From NCBI GenBank assembly GCA_949775045.1, contig OX459107.1:14017179-14081178 (forward strand): a stretch of DNA of 64,000 bases, written 5' to 3'. Under the pieces are notes generated by a model. It searched no databases and was not told where the DNA came from. It saw only the letters and a program-made list of their open reading frames with translations. Shown here in pieces: positions 1 through 11,837 of this stretch. The position numbers were made by a program, and so were the translations under genes. Position 1 is the stretch's first letter, and each line of letters opens with the position of its first letter. The DNA comes from Metridium senile (lineage: Eukaryota; Cnidaria; Anthozoa; Actiniaria; Metridiidae).

Positions 1-1218
1 CAAAACGGCTTTTGGCAGTCAATAGCATATTAACGCCAATAAGATGCGTTTATTCTTCTTCCTTTTATGATTCGTTTAACTTCGAGAACAATTTCGCAAT
101 TTCTCACAGTTAGGCATACAGACGATCAATATTTGACCACTTGCCTTTAGGTGCTTTATTACCAGTTACTAAAAATACAATGTGTAGATGGTAGTTTCAT
201 GAACAAAGTACCCATTAAACAAAGTAACCACACCGTAAACGCATTGCCTTAAAACTTTACACGAATCAGTGATTTGTACGTTAGCCTGTTTATCATTTCC
301 TGACGTGAAAGGTGAAAGAGAAACAGAGGATAGTAACAGAGAAGCCCGGTTAAATTGTATCCAATTCGTTTAAAAAGATCCGGCTTAACTGAAGTGGACG
401 TTTTTTGTTAATTGCCTTAGTAGCTGTTCAAACTCGTATCACCTTACTTTTCGTGCCCAAGACGATGTACTTATACTTGAGGATCATAAACGTTTAGCTA
501 CTGATTTAATAAAGAACTTGCCCTTTATAAGTGATTAATCGAAATTAGGCTTTTCAAAGATTAAACACAATATGAGAAAAGCTGTGTCATTTCCGTGCAG
601 AATCGACATAACCTTCGTCCTTTCATTTTCTCTAAGACATACTTATTCTTGAGTATGCTGTGTTAAAGTCGTTTATAAGTGAAGTCAGTTTAGTTTAATA
701 GTTAGTGTTAAACTAATTGATATAAACAAGTTATACAGCAAAGGCGGTCGGGCAAATCGCAAGGCAACCAATACATATTAAATATATGTCATTTTACTTG
801 AGCTAGAGGAAGTTGAGCAATTAACCTAAAACATGGCGCAATATATCGTACAACCTGCGTTAATTGGTGTAGCCTTCAGCGCTTTTGCACTTGATAGACA
901 CAACTACAATACCAATATATTAATGAAAAAGACCTGTTTCTTAAAAAGTCAAAGTGTCAAAGAAACCTTTTGTTTTGACGGCCGACATTTCGCAATTTAT
1001 ACGTCGCTGTTCATGCAAACCTAACCCAATTTACACGGCTAGCTTTTTCTTTATCTCATAATGGCTTATCTTTATCGCTTTGTGATATAAATAAATACTG
1101 CGAAATGTTAAAGTGTTTACACAGCAAATTGTATAAAGTCGATGATATATTATGTTTGTTTATAATAATGGGTTTTATTGTGAATGAAAGGACATTGACA
1201 GGCATAAAGAAATAATTT
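1..1218. other. Gene-poor flank, no supported gene
   Basis: No conserved coding sequence is recognised. A 63-codon frame at 833-1024 starts with an ATG in ordinary sequence. Its codon 12 could be cut by a weak GT donor at 867 in the phase required by the exon at 4478, so it might be a short first exon of the first homeobox gene. The donor is poor and no homology supports it. Confidence 0.4.
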
Positions 1219-2498
1219 ACATTGTAAAAAGCACATTTGAACATAATTATTTCGCATGGAAAGTGCGCTATATAAATACCATATCATTGTCATTGTGTTT
1301 AGCGCATTTGAACATATTTCGCATGGAAATTTTAAAGTGCACTATATAGTTCATATCATTATCATTAATATACATTGTAAAGCGTAATTGAACATATTTC
1401 ACATGGAAAGTCCGCTATATAAAACCATTTCATTATCATTAATGTACATTGTAAAGTGCATTTCAACATATTCCACGTGGAAAGTGCGCTATATAAATTC
1501 CATATCATTATCATTAATATATACATTGTAAAGTGCATTTGAACATATTTCACATTGAAAGTGCGCTATATAAATTCCATATCATCATCATTAATATACA
1601 TTGTAAAGCGCATTTCAACATATTCCACGTGGAAAGTGCGCTATATAAATTCCATATCATTATCATTAATATATACATTGTAAAGTGCATTTGAACATAT
1701 TTCACATTGAAAGTGCGCTATATAAATTCCATATCATCATCATTAATATACATTGTAAAGCGCATTTCAACATATTCCACGTGGAAAGTGCGCTATATAA
1801 ATTCCATATCATTATCATTAATATACATTGTAAAGCGTAATTGAACATATTTCATATTGAAAGTCCGCTATATAAAACCATATCATTATCATTAATATAT
1901 ATACATTGTAAAGTGCATTTGAACATATTTCACATTGAAAGTGCGCTATATAAATTCCATATCATTATCATTAATATATATATTGTAAAGTGCATTTGAA
2001 CATATTTCACATTGAAAGTGCGCTATATAAATTCCATATCATCATCGTTAATATACATTGTAAAGCGCATTTGAACATATTTCACATTGAAAGTGCGCTA
2101 TATAAATTCAATATCGTCATCGTAATTAATATACATTGTAAAGCGCATTTGAACATATTTCACATTGAAAGTGCGCTATATAAATTCCATATCATCATCG
2201 TTAATATACATTGTAAAGCGCATTTGAACATATTTCACATTGAAAGTGCGCTATATAAATTCCATATCATCATCGTTAATATACATTGTAAAGCGCATTT
2301 GAACATATTACACATGGAAAGTCCGCTATATAAAACCATATCATTATCGTTAATATACATTGTAAAGCGCATTTGAACATATTTCACATGGAAAGTCCGC
2401 TATATATAAAACCATATCATTATCATTAATGTACATTGTAAAGCACATTTGAACATATTTCACATGGAAAGTGCGCTATATAAATACCATATCATTAA
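1219..2498. repeat. 75-bp satellite array, about 17 copies
   Basis: A 75-bp unit is repeated head to tail. It contains a CATTTGAACATATTTCACAT block, then GTGCGCTATATAAATTCCAT, then a short ATC run and ACATTGTAAAGCG. Units differ by scattered substitutions and small indels in the ATC run. The 128-codon open frame at 1990-2376 is a translation of the repeat (75 is a multiple of three), not a gene. Each unit carries a TATA-like CTATATAAA. Confidence 0.95.
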
Positions 2499-3239
2499 CA
2501 TGGTAAGCCATAACGGGCCGTATTGTAAACTTGTCTTTTGTCAGCCATTGTCACTTTTCTTTCTCAATAAGCTATTTGTTTAAGTTAAACAATTCAACCA
2601 GTTATCACTGACGGCGCACGTGTGCAGCCCTTTCTAAAAACAGTCAATTTCACAGGACTTACTAACCAAATACCGGATACTTAATCGATTGAAAACCATA
2701 ATTGATATTTTAAAATAGGATAATTTGAGCTTTAAAATGATTGTTTCAAGTATCACAGGAAAAACAGAAAGTGAACATTAAAACTGCGAGGATCGGATAT
2801 TGAATTTCAAAGTTTCAACATGTTGCACGTACACACAAGCACACGTACTATAAACAATAGATAAACATTGTTGTATACCATAAGTTTTCAGTAGTAATAC
2901 AGCACCAGCCGAAAGCTGCGTTTTCGTTGGACCCCAATAAGTACCGCTATTGTTTGGTTATAATGTTTAGGGCAATTGTTTGGAAAGACTCTAGCTATTG
3001 TTTTTTAAACCAATCCTAAACGATGCTTGGTGCTTTGGTTTTGTTTTCAGGCAATATCCCCGGGGATCTTTTTTTTTTTTCCTCAGTGGAAAAAGGCTTT
3101 CCTTTTAGAGGACCTTTTACAGTTATGACTAAAATTAAAAGTGAATTACATAACATGACTCCGCGGTAACTACAGCAGCGCAGCAACAGCAACAATCTTT
3201 TATTCAATACTTTATAGTTATATAAATATTTATGATTTA
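2499..3239. other. Unique gene-free stretch
   Basis: No coding homology or clear repeat is seen. A short minus-strand frame at 3016-3207 has no recognisable features. Confidence 0.4.
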
Positions 3240-3835
3240 ATCAGTGAAATTTCTACAGGAATTAAAGCCAAACATCACTCAAAATAAATGGTCATTAGTG
3301 AAATTTGTACAGGAATTAAACTGGCCAAATATCATTCAAAATAACTATTTAAAGCAAACCTAGTTGAATATCTGTCAGTAATGGTCATTAGTGAAATTTG
3401 TACAGGAATTAAACTGGCCAAATGTCACTCAAAATATCTATAAAGCACTTTATAAAATATTTGATATAAATCGCGCGCTCTGATTGGCTGAGAAGCGTTC
3501 TCTATAACTCAACAGTGCACGGAGCGTCGATTCGTTTGATTTTAACTATTGAATATTTTTTACTGAATTTTAAGAAGACTTGAGAAGCGCTGAGAAGCGT
3601 AGCGGAGTGCTTCTCAGCGCTTCTCTCGTCTTCTTAAAATTCCCGCGTGCTCTATGACTCGATAGAGCACGCTGCCTCGTTTTCTATTCCTTCAATAATG
3701 TAGTTGAATATATCTGTCAGTAATGGTCATCAGTGAAAGTTGGACAGGAATTAAACTGGCCAAATGTCACTCAAAATAACTATAAAGCTAATGTAGTTGA
3801 ATATCTGTCAATGATGGTCATAAGTGAAAGTTTTT
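3240..3835. repeat. Degenerate direct repeat array split by a fold-back
   Basis: Copies of a unit containing GGTCATTAGTGAAATTTGTA, CAGGAATTAAACTGGCCAAA and TAGTTGAATATCTGTCAG occur at about 3240-3440 and again at 3700-3835. Between them lies a palindrome-rich insert (about 3449-3690), so the array predates that insert. Confidence 0.75.
3449..3690. mobile_element. Palindromic MITE-like insert
   Basis: Inverted segments are visible: GAAGACTTGAGAAGCGCTGA faces the reverse complement TCAGCGCTTCTCTCGTCTTC around a short centre at about 3600. Outer parts pair the stress-like texts CTCTATAACTC and GTGCTCTATGACTCGATAGAGCACG. The style resembles the fold-backs at 6345 and 53526 but the sequence is only partly shared. 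No target-site duplication was resolved. Confidence 0.6.
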
Positions 3836-4127
3836 TTACTTGGATTTGTTACTAGAAACAAGCTTAGCAGTCAAGAACATCAAATAGTACGTATAGTACT
3901 GTTTGTAAGGGATTTAACCAACAAGGCTCAAAAGTTCATCTAATATATGCGTACCTTTCTGGGGTCATTTTCAAAAATTGGCCGGCGATCATGGCCCTTA
4001 CCACTCGTTGGCAGACTGATCAAATGCGCAGTTGTCAGAACACGTGTACAAGGGCGTGGCTCTACACGTGATATGAAACACGAAGCTACCTAGAACGATA
4101 GGATAAACTTTTAAAATCATCAAAATG

Positions 4128-4192
4128 TTTACTCCGACGAAGGGATATAAAGCTCGAAACGTCAGTAAAGTAAAATTAACATTTTTTTACTG
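4128..4192. repeat. Solo copy of the GACGAAGG…GAAACGTC module
   Basis: TACTCCGACGAAGGGATATA followed by AAGCTCGAAACGTCAGTAAAG is the same module seen, in either orientation, at 10490, 26265, 44545, 49955 and throughout the 50616-51710 array. Confidence 0.7.
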
Positions 4193-4477
4193 TTTTTTAA
4201 ATTTCATTATATTACCTATATCGTTTTATACGCCAGTTTCACGTTATCTAGTGTACCGCTGTTCTATTTGCACAGGCTAAGCCTCGATTTGTTGTAAAAC
4301 ATATTCACAAATTCCAAGCCAAGCACGGGAAAATACTACCACTAAACAATAGAAAACACATTTGAATTTACTCCGGATCGAGATTATCCCAGCTCAAACG
4401 CGCCTTTTGTTAAATTGTATAGCGGTGTTAGATAACATTTCACTGGAGTATTGAAATCAATCATTATTATCTTTCAG

Positions 4478-4734
4478 CCGTTTCTCCACCAGTTATGTGT
4501 CTACCAAATGATGACGTCATTGGTACAGGTCCGAGGCGTGGTCGCACAGTCTTTACTGCGCAACAGTTACAAGTCCTTGAGAGAGTGTTCGCTTCAACTC
4601 AATACATCGTCGGATCACAGAGAAAATTCCTCGCCAATCAGCTGAGACTGAGTGAGACGCAGGTTCGCGTCTGGTTCCAGAATCGACGAATCAAGTGGAG
4701 AAAACAAATGCTTACTAGGTCGATAAACAGTTAG
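4478..4734 (+). CDS. Not-like homeobox gene A, last exon (partial gene)
   Basis: This exon encodes a whole homeodomain and a seven-residue tail before a TAG stop. It is preceded by a good acceptor (TTATCTTTCAG ending at 4477), and the first two bases complete a codon from an exon not found here. Counting from the homeodomain, F8, Q12, L16, F20 and the helix-3 core [11 protein letters not shown] (W48, Q50, N51, R53) are all present, with glutamine at position 50. The stretch [11 protein letters not shown] followed by RIKWRKQ is closest, from memory of the family, to the Not/floating-head group; Emx and Vax share the YxVGxxR part but end in RRTK. The product should be a nuclear DNA-binding regulator of early development. 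The upstream exon or exons lie in the first 4.4 kb or outside the window. An AATAAA at 4838-4843 follows an (AAC)n run and may be the polyadenylation signal. Confidence 0.85.
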
Positions 4735-4744
4735 ATAGAACAGA

Positions 4745-4803
4745 AGCATTGATCATATAATTACTAGCGTAATTCCAAAAACAATTTAAGAATAAGTAAC
4801 TGA

Positions 4804-4836
<33 letters not shown>

Positions 4837-5530
4837 AAATAAAGAACAAGAACAAAAAAATTATTAAATCGAACCGAAGCATTTACATCAATTTACATCA
4901 ATAAAAACAGTGATAATAGCAATGATCATCAAGAAACATTGATCATATAATTACCAGCATAATTCAAAAACAAATATAAGTAAGTAATTAAATAAAAAAA
5001 AAAAGCAAAAAGAAAGAACAACAAAGAAAATTATTAAATCGAACCGTAGCATTTAATCACATCAATAAAAACAGGTATATAGAAGCAATGATCATCAAGA
5101 AGCATATATTGAGCAATTTCCAAATCGAAACTTCCATCAATTAATCAATTAGAAGCATTAATCACGTCGACAAAAACAGTGAAGAATCGATCAAAAAGAG
5201 ACTTAGTATTGAAATCAAAACTAATTAATTAAATTAATTAAATCAAAGAAAGCTACTGGAGTTTTCATCGATTAGAAGCTTTGATCATATCAGTAGAATA
5301 ATCACTTATTCAAATCAATCACTTAGAAGCATTGATCATATCAATGAAAACAATTATCAAATCGAAGCTTCGATCAAATACAAACAATGATACATTGTAT
5401 CAAATATAGAAAAGCTTTTTTGATCGAGTGAAATAGAGATAATGACGGATCAATTAGACAATATTGCAATGATCATCATATGCTTAATTAAAACAACGAT
5501 CGACTAGTTCAAAGCATTAATGAAAAAAAA
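4745..5530. repeat. Degenerate GAAGCATTGATCAT-rich tract
   Basis: The AT-rich region downstream of homeobox gene A repeats variants of GAAGCATTGATCATATCAAT many times at irregular spacing, with an (AAC)n run at 4806-4835 at its start. It looks like an old, diverged minisatellite. No coding potential is seen. Confidence 0.6.
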
Positions 5531-6344
5531 CTCCTAGCATATACAATGAAAGAAATGCGGTAAAAAAAAACGATGAGCAGCCACGGATTCGCCAGCCTAT
5601 GTTGTACATTTCTGTCAAGTGAACGTGTATAATGTCGAAAATTCCTTTTTGTAGATTCGAACTATATGGCTTAAGTATAATTCAAAAATGTTTCTTGTAT
5701 ATTTCCTTTATGTAACCTTACACTGACATTTTAATTTGTTAAAAGTGGCCATTGGAAGCTTTGATCATGTAACAGTCTTCCGTAGTTATTGTTTAGAACG
5801 TTTGATCAAGTGATCTCAATACATTCATTGATGGTTTGTACATTTCAGTGTAATTAGCAAAAATCGTTCATATTCGTTAGTGTTTGAATATTGCAATAAA
5901 CTCTTGAAGAAACACCAAGTTTTGATCTCTTTTTCATTTTAAACCTCTTGACACTAGATCATGTGACTCCTTTTCTCTTTTTAAACGTAACTTAAAGACA
6001 TTTGAGCATTTGATACTGTTGTTTTTTTTCATTCCATATTTTAACCATATATTTCTTTAAAATTTATAATCTACTGATGTTTTATCACTTCTTTTAATAT
6101 ATTATATAAAATATATGCTTTTTATTATATCATGAAAATGTAAAGCGTTGTTGAATCTTCGGAATAAATGACGCTCTATATATCCTAGTTATTATTATTA
6201 TTGTTATTATTATTAAAATAGTCGACAACATTTTCTTACGTTGAGTACATTATGACGAACCAAACAAACCAAGAAAGTTAATAATAACTCCTTGCACAAG
6301 TCCTACAATAATACATACACATAAGTGCAAAAACGTTGTCATTG
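5531..6344. other. AT-rich gene-free stretch
   Basis: No gene or organised repeat is recognised beyond a short ATT run near 6190-6215. Confidence 0.4.
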
Positions 6345-6642
6345 AAGAAATAGAAAACGCGCGCGCGTGCTGTGTGCAGTTCTAAAGCACGCGGGGTTGT
6401 CAGAACACGAGAGAAGTGTTAAGAGAAGCACGATGCGAAGCGGAGTGCTTCTCAACACTTCTCTAGTGTTCTGACAATCCCCAAGTGCTTTATAACTGCA
6501 TACAGCACAGAAAGCAAGTTTTCTATTTCTTTTATAAAATACAAATTGATCAACATGCAAACGCGCGTGCTGCATGTGTGCTCTCATAAAGCACGCGCCT
6601 CAACCAATCAAAATACGTGATTTCAAATAGTTATTTTATAAA
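6345..6642. mobile_element. Fold-back MITE with CGCGCGTGCTG ends, full-length copy
   Basis: The two halves share GCGCGTGCTG…CTCATAAAGCACGCG-type blocks. The centre is an almost perfect hairpin: GTCAGAACACGAGAGAAGTG faces CACTTCTCTAGTGTTCTGAC across an AGCACGATGCGAAGCGGAGT-containing loop. A second copy lies at 53526-53792. No coding capacity; the apparent minus-strand frame across it is spurious. Confidence 0.75.
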
Positions 6643-6651
6643 TAAAAATAG

Positions 6652-6770
6652 AACATTTGTACTTTAGTGGAAAAGGAATACATTATATAAGACAAAAAGA
6701 AGCATTCAGCTTCACTGATCAGTTCTTTTGTCTCTTTAATGTATTCCTTTTCCACTAAAGTACAAATGTT
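6652..6770. mobile_element. 119-bp palindromic element
   Basis: Two 34-base arms (6652-6685 and 6737-6770) are exact or near-exact reverse complements, beginning AACATTTGTACTTTAGTGGA. The pairing continues inward through GACAAAAAGAA and TTCTTTTGTC. It abuts the MITE ending at about 6642. Confidence 0.85.
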
Positions 6771-6871
6771 AATTATATTTCTATGACAACGTTTTTGCAA
6801 TTAGGTGTATATATTATACTGTTGCATTGTATATTTATTATATTTTTGCTAAATTACTAATTGTATTAATA

Positions 6872-7013
6872 GAGTAGACGCACTTAATCCGTGAAACAAA
6901 TACTAATTTTTAGTACTAAATAGTGATAATAAAACAATAGAAAACAAAGAATTTTTTTATGAAATAGTACTAATTAGTACTAATTATATGTCACGGATTT
7001 AGTGCGTCTACTC
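6872..7013. mobile_element. TA-flanked GAGT MITE, copy A (142 bp)
   Basis: Terminal inverted repeats GAGTAGACGCACTTAATCCG and CGGATTTAGTGCGTCTACTC are flanked on both sides by TA, a TA target duplication of the Tc1/mariner/pogo kind. The centre carries AAACAATAGAAAACAAAGAA, shared with the copies at 9528 and 13180. Confidence 0.85.
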
Positions 7014-8130
7014 TACCGCACTAAAACTCAGGAAGTGCTGCATAGTTTTAGCTTAAATTTGCATGGTATGTGTTGTATATGGTATGTTCTAAGTTATAAG
7101 TCTGTTAAAATGAAACACAAATTAAATTGCTATGTTTTCACGTTGAATTTTAAATTGGTGATTGGAACTCCATTGGTGCATCCCACTATCGAATGGTCTA
7201 ATTGTGCATTTCATTTACAATGTTATCAAAAACTGAGCTAGTAATGATTTGGCGCTAGAATTAGAATTACTATCACTACTGAAAGAGAATCATTAAGCTT
7301 CAAGGTAGCAAAGAGCTCACTTTCTGGAAGAAATCAGCGAGGAATTTCACTTTGTCAGCAAAAAATGATCGATGTTTGGTTCATTCGGTTTTGGCGGGCT
7401 TAGAACAAAGTTAGGTTTGGAGTTCGACTAAAGGCAAATTCTCGGTCCTGCCGCGGCTATTTAATATCGACGTTGTGATGATAGAGGAACACAACAAGCA
7501 CGAAATTTTGGCAGAAAACCGAGGTGACCCTAGACTTAATATAATTGTATAAAAGGACGGTGGGGGGTACTCCATGTGCATCCATGTGCATGTACTCCAT
7601 CCTCGTTACCCATAATGCTTTGCAGTCGTAAATACTTGAAAACACGTGCGTATCAAAATGGCCGTATATAATCAAACGAGCGCAGCTCAGTTCGTTAAGT
7701 GAAAAAAAGTGAAAAAACTTGCCAAAGCTATAGCACATGGACTGAATTTTGATGTGAAAACGGCCTTTTCGTCTAAAAACGATTTATTCGATAAAAAATC
7801 CAAGGTAAAAAAAGTGTGGTTTTCACTATTGAAAAATAAGGCAAAAACGGTCATTTTTGACTTTCCTAAAGTTCATATGGAATTTTTGTGCTAAAATTGC
7901 TTGTTTCTTATGACTGACATGCTATGAAAATTTGAAGAACTTCCTAGTGCTAGCTAACATTCAAACGGCTGGGCAAATTTGGCTTGTTTAAAAAAGTTAG
8001 AATTTTTCAAAGCAAGGTCGTTTTTTACGGGCGGTTTCGGACGCCGTAGGAGTCAAAGGGTTAAGGAATTCTGCATCACTGACAGAAGTGCACATGCGCT
8101 TCCTCTAAAAAGCTATTTTTCAGGATGGAT
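7014..8130. other. Gene-free stretch
   Basis: Several 60-95-codon frames run on both strands, but none shows a recognisable domain, splice context or family similarity. Direct copies of a CATCCATGTGCATG text occur near 7575. Confidence 0.35.
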
Positions 8131-8139
8131 AGTGGTATA

Positions 8140-8245
8140 TAGCCTGCGTAAACAGACCCTCATTAGCGCTCGAAACGTCTCCCGCCAACAAGCTTGTTGG
8201 TGGGAGACGTTTCGAGCGCTAATAAGGGTCTGTTTACGCAGGCTA
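8140..8245. mobile_element. TAGCCTG palindromic MITE (106 bp) with 9-bp duplication
   Basis: A near-perfect hairpin runs from TAGCCTGCGTAAACAGACCC to its reverse complement with almost no loop. It is flanked by AGTGGTATA (8131-8139) and AGTAGTATA (8246-8254), a 9-bp target-site duplication with one change. A close copy lies at 14850. Nine-base duplications are typical of Mutator-type transposases. Confidence 0.85.
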
Positions 8246-8620
8246 AGTAGTATAGGGTCTGCTTGCAGTCTAAGCTAAAAAGGAATGTCTCCTTACATCC
8301 TATTGGTGGTTCCAATGCTTTTGGTATTTTTGGATACGTAACTGCATTTCATGAATTGATAGATCAGGTGAACCACTAACTAAACCGTTTATATTGTGCA
8401 ACATATTATAATTAATTATTTTATTAAACCATGACCCACCCCCAGTCCCAGTCATCCTAAAAAATACACCTGATTGATAAATGCATTTAGATAGTTTTAT
8501 ATTTTTATCATTTTAATTTACTTGTTTATATTTCTTATTTAAATTTTATGTATGTTTGTATATATGTAGGGCCTAGATGAAAATTACTTGTGTAATTCTA
8601 GTTACCCTATTGAAATAAAG

Positions 8621-8753
<133 letters not shown>

Positions 8754-8922
8754 TTATCGTGACTGTGTCTCTTGCTTGTATTGAATAATAAAAGGGTTTT
8801 CCGATCGAAATTGTTGAAGTCCTGTTATATCACCCCTAGTAATAGCTATTCATTGATCAATAAGGCAATATACATGTAATAACGAGGACAGACGTTATAA
8901 CTCACACTATTTGACTACCGAC

Positions 8923-9493
8923 ATGAAACATGTTGACCGTTCAAACGATTTGGCTAATTCGTTTGGAAATTCTACGATACAGCGTGAAAACCCTGCACAG
9001 CTTACTCTAAACCCCGAACAATGCTTCAGAAATCCAGCACAACACACATATGTCACTGAAAAGCCTTTGGCAAGCTACGGAAAACTTGTACATCATCCAG
9101 TTGGGAATTCCATGTCTAGCAGCCAAGGAATTAATCTTCAAACTGGATTCAAAACTCCCTTACAGCTAAGTGAAAACGCTGCAGAGTTCACTAGTGCAAA
9201 CTTCGCACAAGGCTTTGGAAAACCCACCTCACCTCCTTTGATTGGGAATTCCATGCTATCGATTGACGGTCGTGGAAATCATGGAAACGGGTACGGATAT
9301 ACCGCGATTGCACCTGGAAACCCCACTCTATCAGGGTTGTATGGGTTGCCAATGAATTGTACTTGTTTTCCAGAGGGAAAGCACTTTCAAGCCCCCTCTA
9401 TCACTACTTCGTTGACGCCGCCCTTACTGAATGGCTACAATCACGAACAATACGCTAACAATACACAAAGTCTTAACGAGGAGAAAGATTCAG
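8923..9493 (+). CDS. Not-like homeobox gene B, exon 1 of 3
   Basis: This is the amino-terminal exon of a gene spanning 8923-12774. The first ATG in the long frame is at 8923 and the exon ends at a GATTCAG|GTATAT donor after one base of codon 191. It encodes 190 residues rich in Asn, Ser, Gly and Pro with no known domain and no clear eh1 repressor motif. Two imperfect copies of a GK…P..GNSM-type text lie near residues 50-65 and 95-110. The exon joins in phase to 11700-11833 and then 12607-12774, giving a 290-residue protein with the homeodomain at residues 224-283. A disordered N-terminal half of this kind is usual in homeodomain regulators. The start could lie slightly upstream if an unseen 5' exon exists. 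Confidence 0.7.
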
Positions 9494-9527
9494 GTATATA
9501 TATTGGCATTTACTCATAACTTATTTA

Positions 9528-9668
9528 GAGTGAAGACATTAAACCCGTGAATCAAAATTAAATAGTCAAGGTGTAATAGTCAAATAGACACAAAAGAAAA
9601 CAATGGAATTAGAGACTGCTAAGGTGTATTAGTCTAATATCTATTTCACGGGTTAAATGACTTCACTC
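9528..9668. mobile_element. TA-flanked GAGT MITE, copy B (141 bp), in intron 1
   Basis: Inverted ends GAGTGAAGACATTAAACCCG and CGGGTTAAATGACTTCACTC are bordered by TA on both sides. It starts only 34 bases after the end of exon 1 of homeobox gene B. The centre keeps an ACAAAAGAAAACAATGGAAT block like copies A and C. Confidence 0.85.
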
Positions 9669-10184
9669 TATCTCTTTAAAATATTATTATTTGTAAGTTA
9701 TGTAGTAACTAATTTATTATTTACTGATTGCAAAAACGGCTGATCAAGTAGATACAATTCAAAATATTTAGTAAATCATTGTTTTCAATTTATCATAAAG
9801 AGTAAAGTAAATGTACTATTGAGTAAAAAGTACTCAATACATATGGGTAAAACCTGAGTATTACTAAAAATAGCGTTGGAAAAATGCTGTTTTTGCAGTG
9901 TATTTGTCTCTTTATAATATTCAGTGTTAAGGAATTATTCAGTATCTAAGCATCAAACTATATTAAGTTGTATGCGTAAATTTATTTTATGAATCGTTTG
10001 TGTTAAGTGTACCTTAAAGTTTGCCACAGGCAAATTTCGTCGTAGTACTTAATAAGTTGCTTTTTAGTTTGTGTTATTAGACCAAGCCATATGCATATAC
10101 TTTGGGTACAACAACCCCACCCCCTCACTTCGAATTCAATGCCGAAGAAAACGGGGGAGGGGAGTTATGATAAACACCTCTATA

Positions 10185-10615
10185 TTTGAGGAAACTATAG
10201 TGAGTAAACTAGTATAGGCTGTGTCGGTGTTTGATATAAACGATAGATAAAATAATGAAATTTGTAACACCGTAAGAAATAGAAATAGATCGACTAGTGA
10301 GTAAACTAGTGTAGGCTGCGTCGGTGTTTCATATAAACGATAGGTAATAGAATGAAATTTGTAACACCGTAAAAAATAGAAATAGAAACTAGCGAGTAAA
10401 CTAGTATAGGCTGCGTCGGTGTTTGATATAAACGATAGGTAATAGAATGAAATTTGTAACACCGTAAAAAATGTTGACTTAACTTTACTGACGTTTCGAG
10501 CTTTAGCCCTTTGTAAAAAAGTAAAAGTAAAAAAGAAAAAGTAAAAAAGCAGTCAGTAAAGTTAAGTCAACATTTTTTACGGTGTTACAATTTTCATTAT
10601 ATTACCTATCCTCTA
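10185..10615. repeat. ACTAG…CTAGT minisatellite element, intron 1 copy
   Basis: Three direct copies of a unit contain AACTAGCGAGTAAACTAGTA, AGGCTGCGTCGGTGTTTGAT and AACGATAGGTAATAGAATGA. They end in a hairpin whose arms read AAAAAATGTTGACTTAACTT and its reverse complement around GACGTTTCGAGCTTTAGCCC. Similar elements lie at 11200, 27560, 40203, 44455, 49950 and 59366. Confidence 0.8.
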
Positions 10616-11199
10616 TATTTGATTGTATTTGCTCACGGCGACTTAAAAGATTGATATAAAACTAATGATATATGCTAATCCCAAAAGATATTGTTTCGCC
10701 GAACTAAAAGACAAAGCATGTTTATTATAAGACGAATTAATTGATTCTGAGTTTAAGCATTTAGCATATTAATTAAACTTCAACAAAGGCACTTGTCGCA
10801 GGCTCACTCGAAAGAGTTGGTGTTACTACTCGAAACCTTAGAGATCGCAGTTCAAACCTTCGACTTCGTGAGAAAAATGAAAACATACCATTGATTATGC
10901 TCATTTTTGTAGGAAAAACATTAGTAATTGTAAAAGAAACACTATAGAACTCTAGAGTACAACACATTAAAGTCCAACAAAGACACATGAAAGAGTTGGT
11001 GTTACTTCTCGACACCTAAGAGATGATTCTTTTTGTAACTATAGGGGAAAAAAGAGAATTTTGAAATACAAAACCATAGATTTCTAGAAGACAACACAAT
11101 GATGCAAAAAAAAGACAATAGTATTAAAATAGAATAAAGTGGTAATGCAGTAAAAAATGTTACTAAAGGTTTTTCACCATTTTCACGGCGGACAAATTT

Positions 11200-11395
11200 C
11201 ATTCTTTTATTATATCGTTTATATCATACACCTACTATTTACTCGTAAAAAATTTCACTTAACTTTAATAAAAGTTGAGTGACATTTTTAGGGTGTCACA
11301 AATTTCCTTTTTTTTTTTTGCGTAATACAATCGTATAATATATGCATGATACACCGACGCAACCTATATTAGTTTACTCGCTATAGTTTTCATTC
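11200..11395. repeat. Diverged reverse-oriented copy of the ACTAG element
   Basis: The text TATATCGTTTATATCATACA and later ACACCGACGCAACCTATATT, AGTTTACTCGCTA is the reverse complement of the unit at 10185, with substitutions. It lies in intron 1 of homeobox gene B. Confidence 0.6.
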
Positions 11396-11699
11396 AAAAA
11401 CTTGTATTAGTTTGCTTTACTATACACTACTTGACCAAGTAATCTCTGGTGTGACAGCAGTCTGCATCGTAAAGTAACTACAGTGATAAAACAAGATGAA
11501 AAATTATGTTTGTTTTCATAACTATTTAATTATCTCGGTTTGAAAGCGATGTACTTTTCCATTGAAATGTTGGCGCAGTTTAGCCTTAGGGCTCCTTTCA
11601 GTCGTGTCGGTAGCACAGCTAGCCCAAAACAATTGTTTTCCTTGCCCCAAAAGAAACGCTTGCATCACAGTCTAACATTGTTTTATCGTAATATTTCAG

Positions 11700-11833
11700 T
11701 AACGCAATGTTCCGTGGGAATCCATACAGATCCTCCTCGAGCTGGTCCTCCTACGCCTACCAGGAACGAAAACGAGGCTTCTTTTTCCAAGAAAACAAAA
11801 CGGAAAACACGGAAACTGTTCTCGGTCTCTCAG
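11700..11833 (+). CDS. Not-like homeobox gene B, exon 2 of 3
   Basis: The exon lies between an acceptor (TCGTAATATTTCAG ending at 11699) and a GTAACG donor at 11834. Its first two bases complete the valine codon begun in exon 1, and it ends on a codon boundary. It encodes a Pro/Arg/Asn-rich linker and then the basic homeodomain N-terminal arm KRKTRKLFSVSQ (homeodomain positions 1-12, with R5 and F8). The homeobox is therefore split by a phase-0 intron after position 12. Homeobox gene A, 7 kb upstream, has no intron there. The frame reads on into the GAT microsatellite of the intron, so the donor position rests on the GT context and the match to exon 3. Confidence 0.8.
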
Positions 11834-11837
11834 GTAA

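Noticed and set aside
1990..2376. 128-codon frame with a repeated peptide
   Set aside because: The 75-bp satellite has a unit length divisible by three, which keeps the frame open by chance.
4451..4645. Alternative frame overlapping the homeobox exon
   Set aside because: It is out of frame with the homeodomain and has no similarity of its own.
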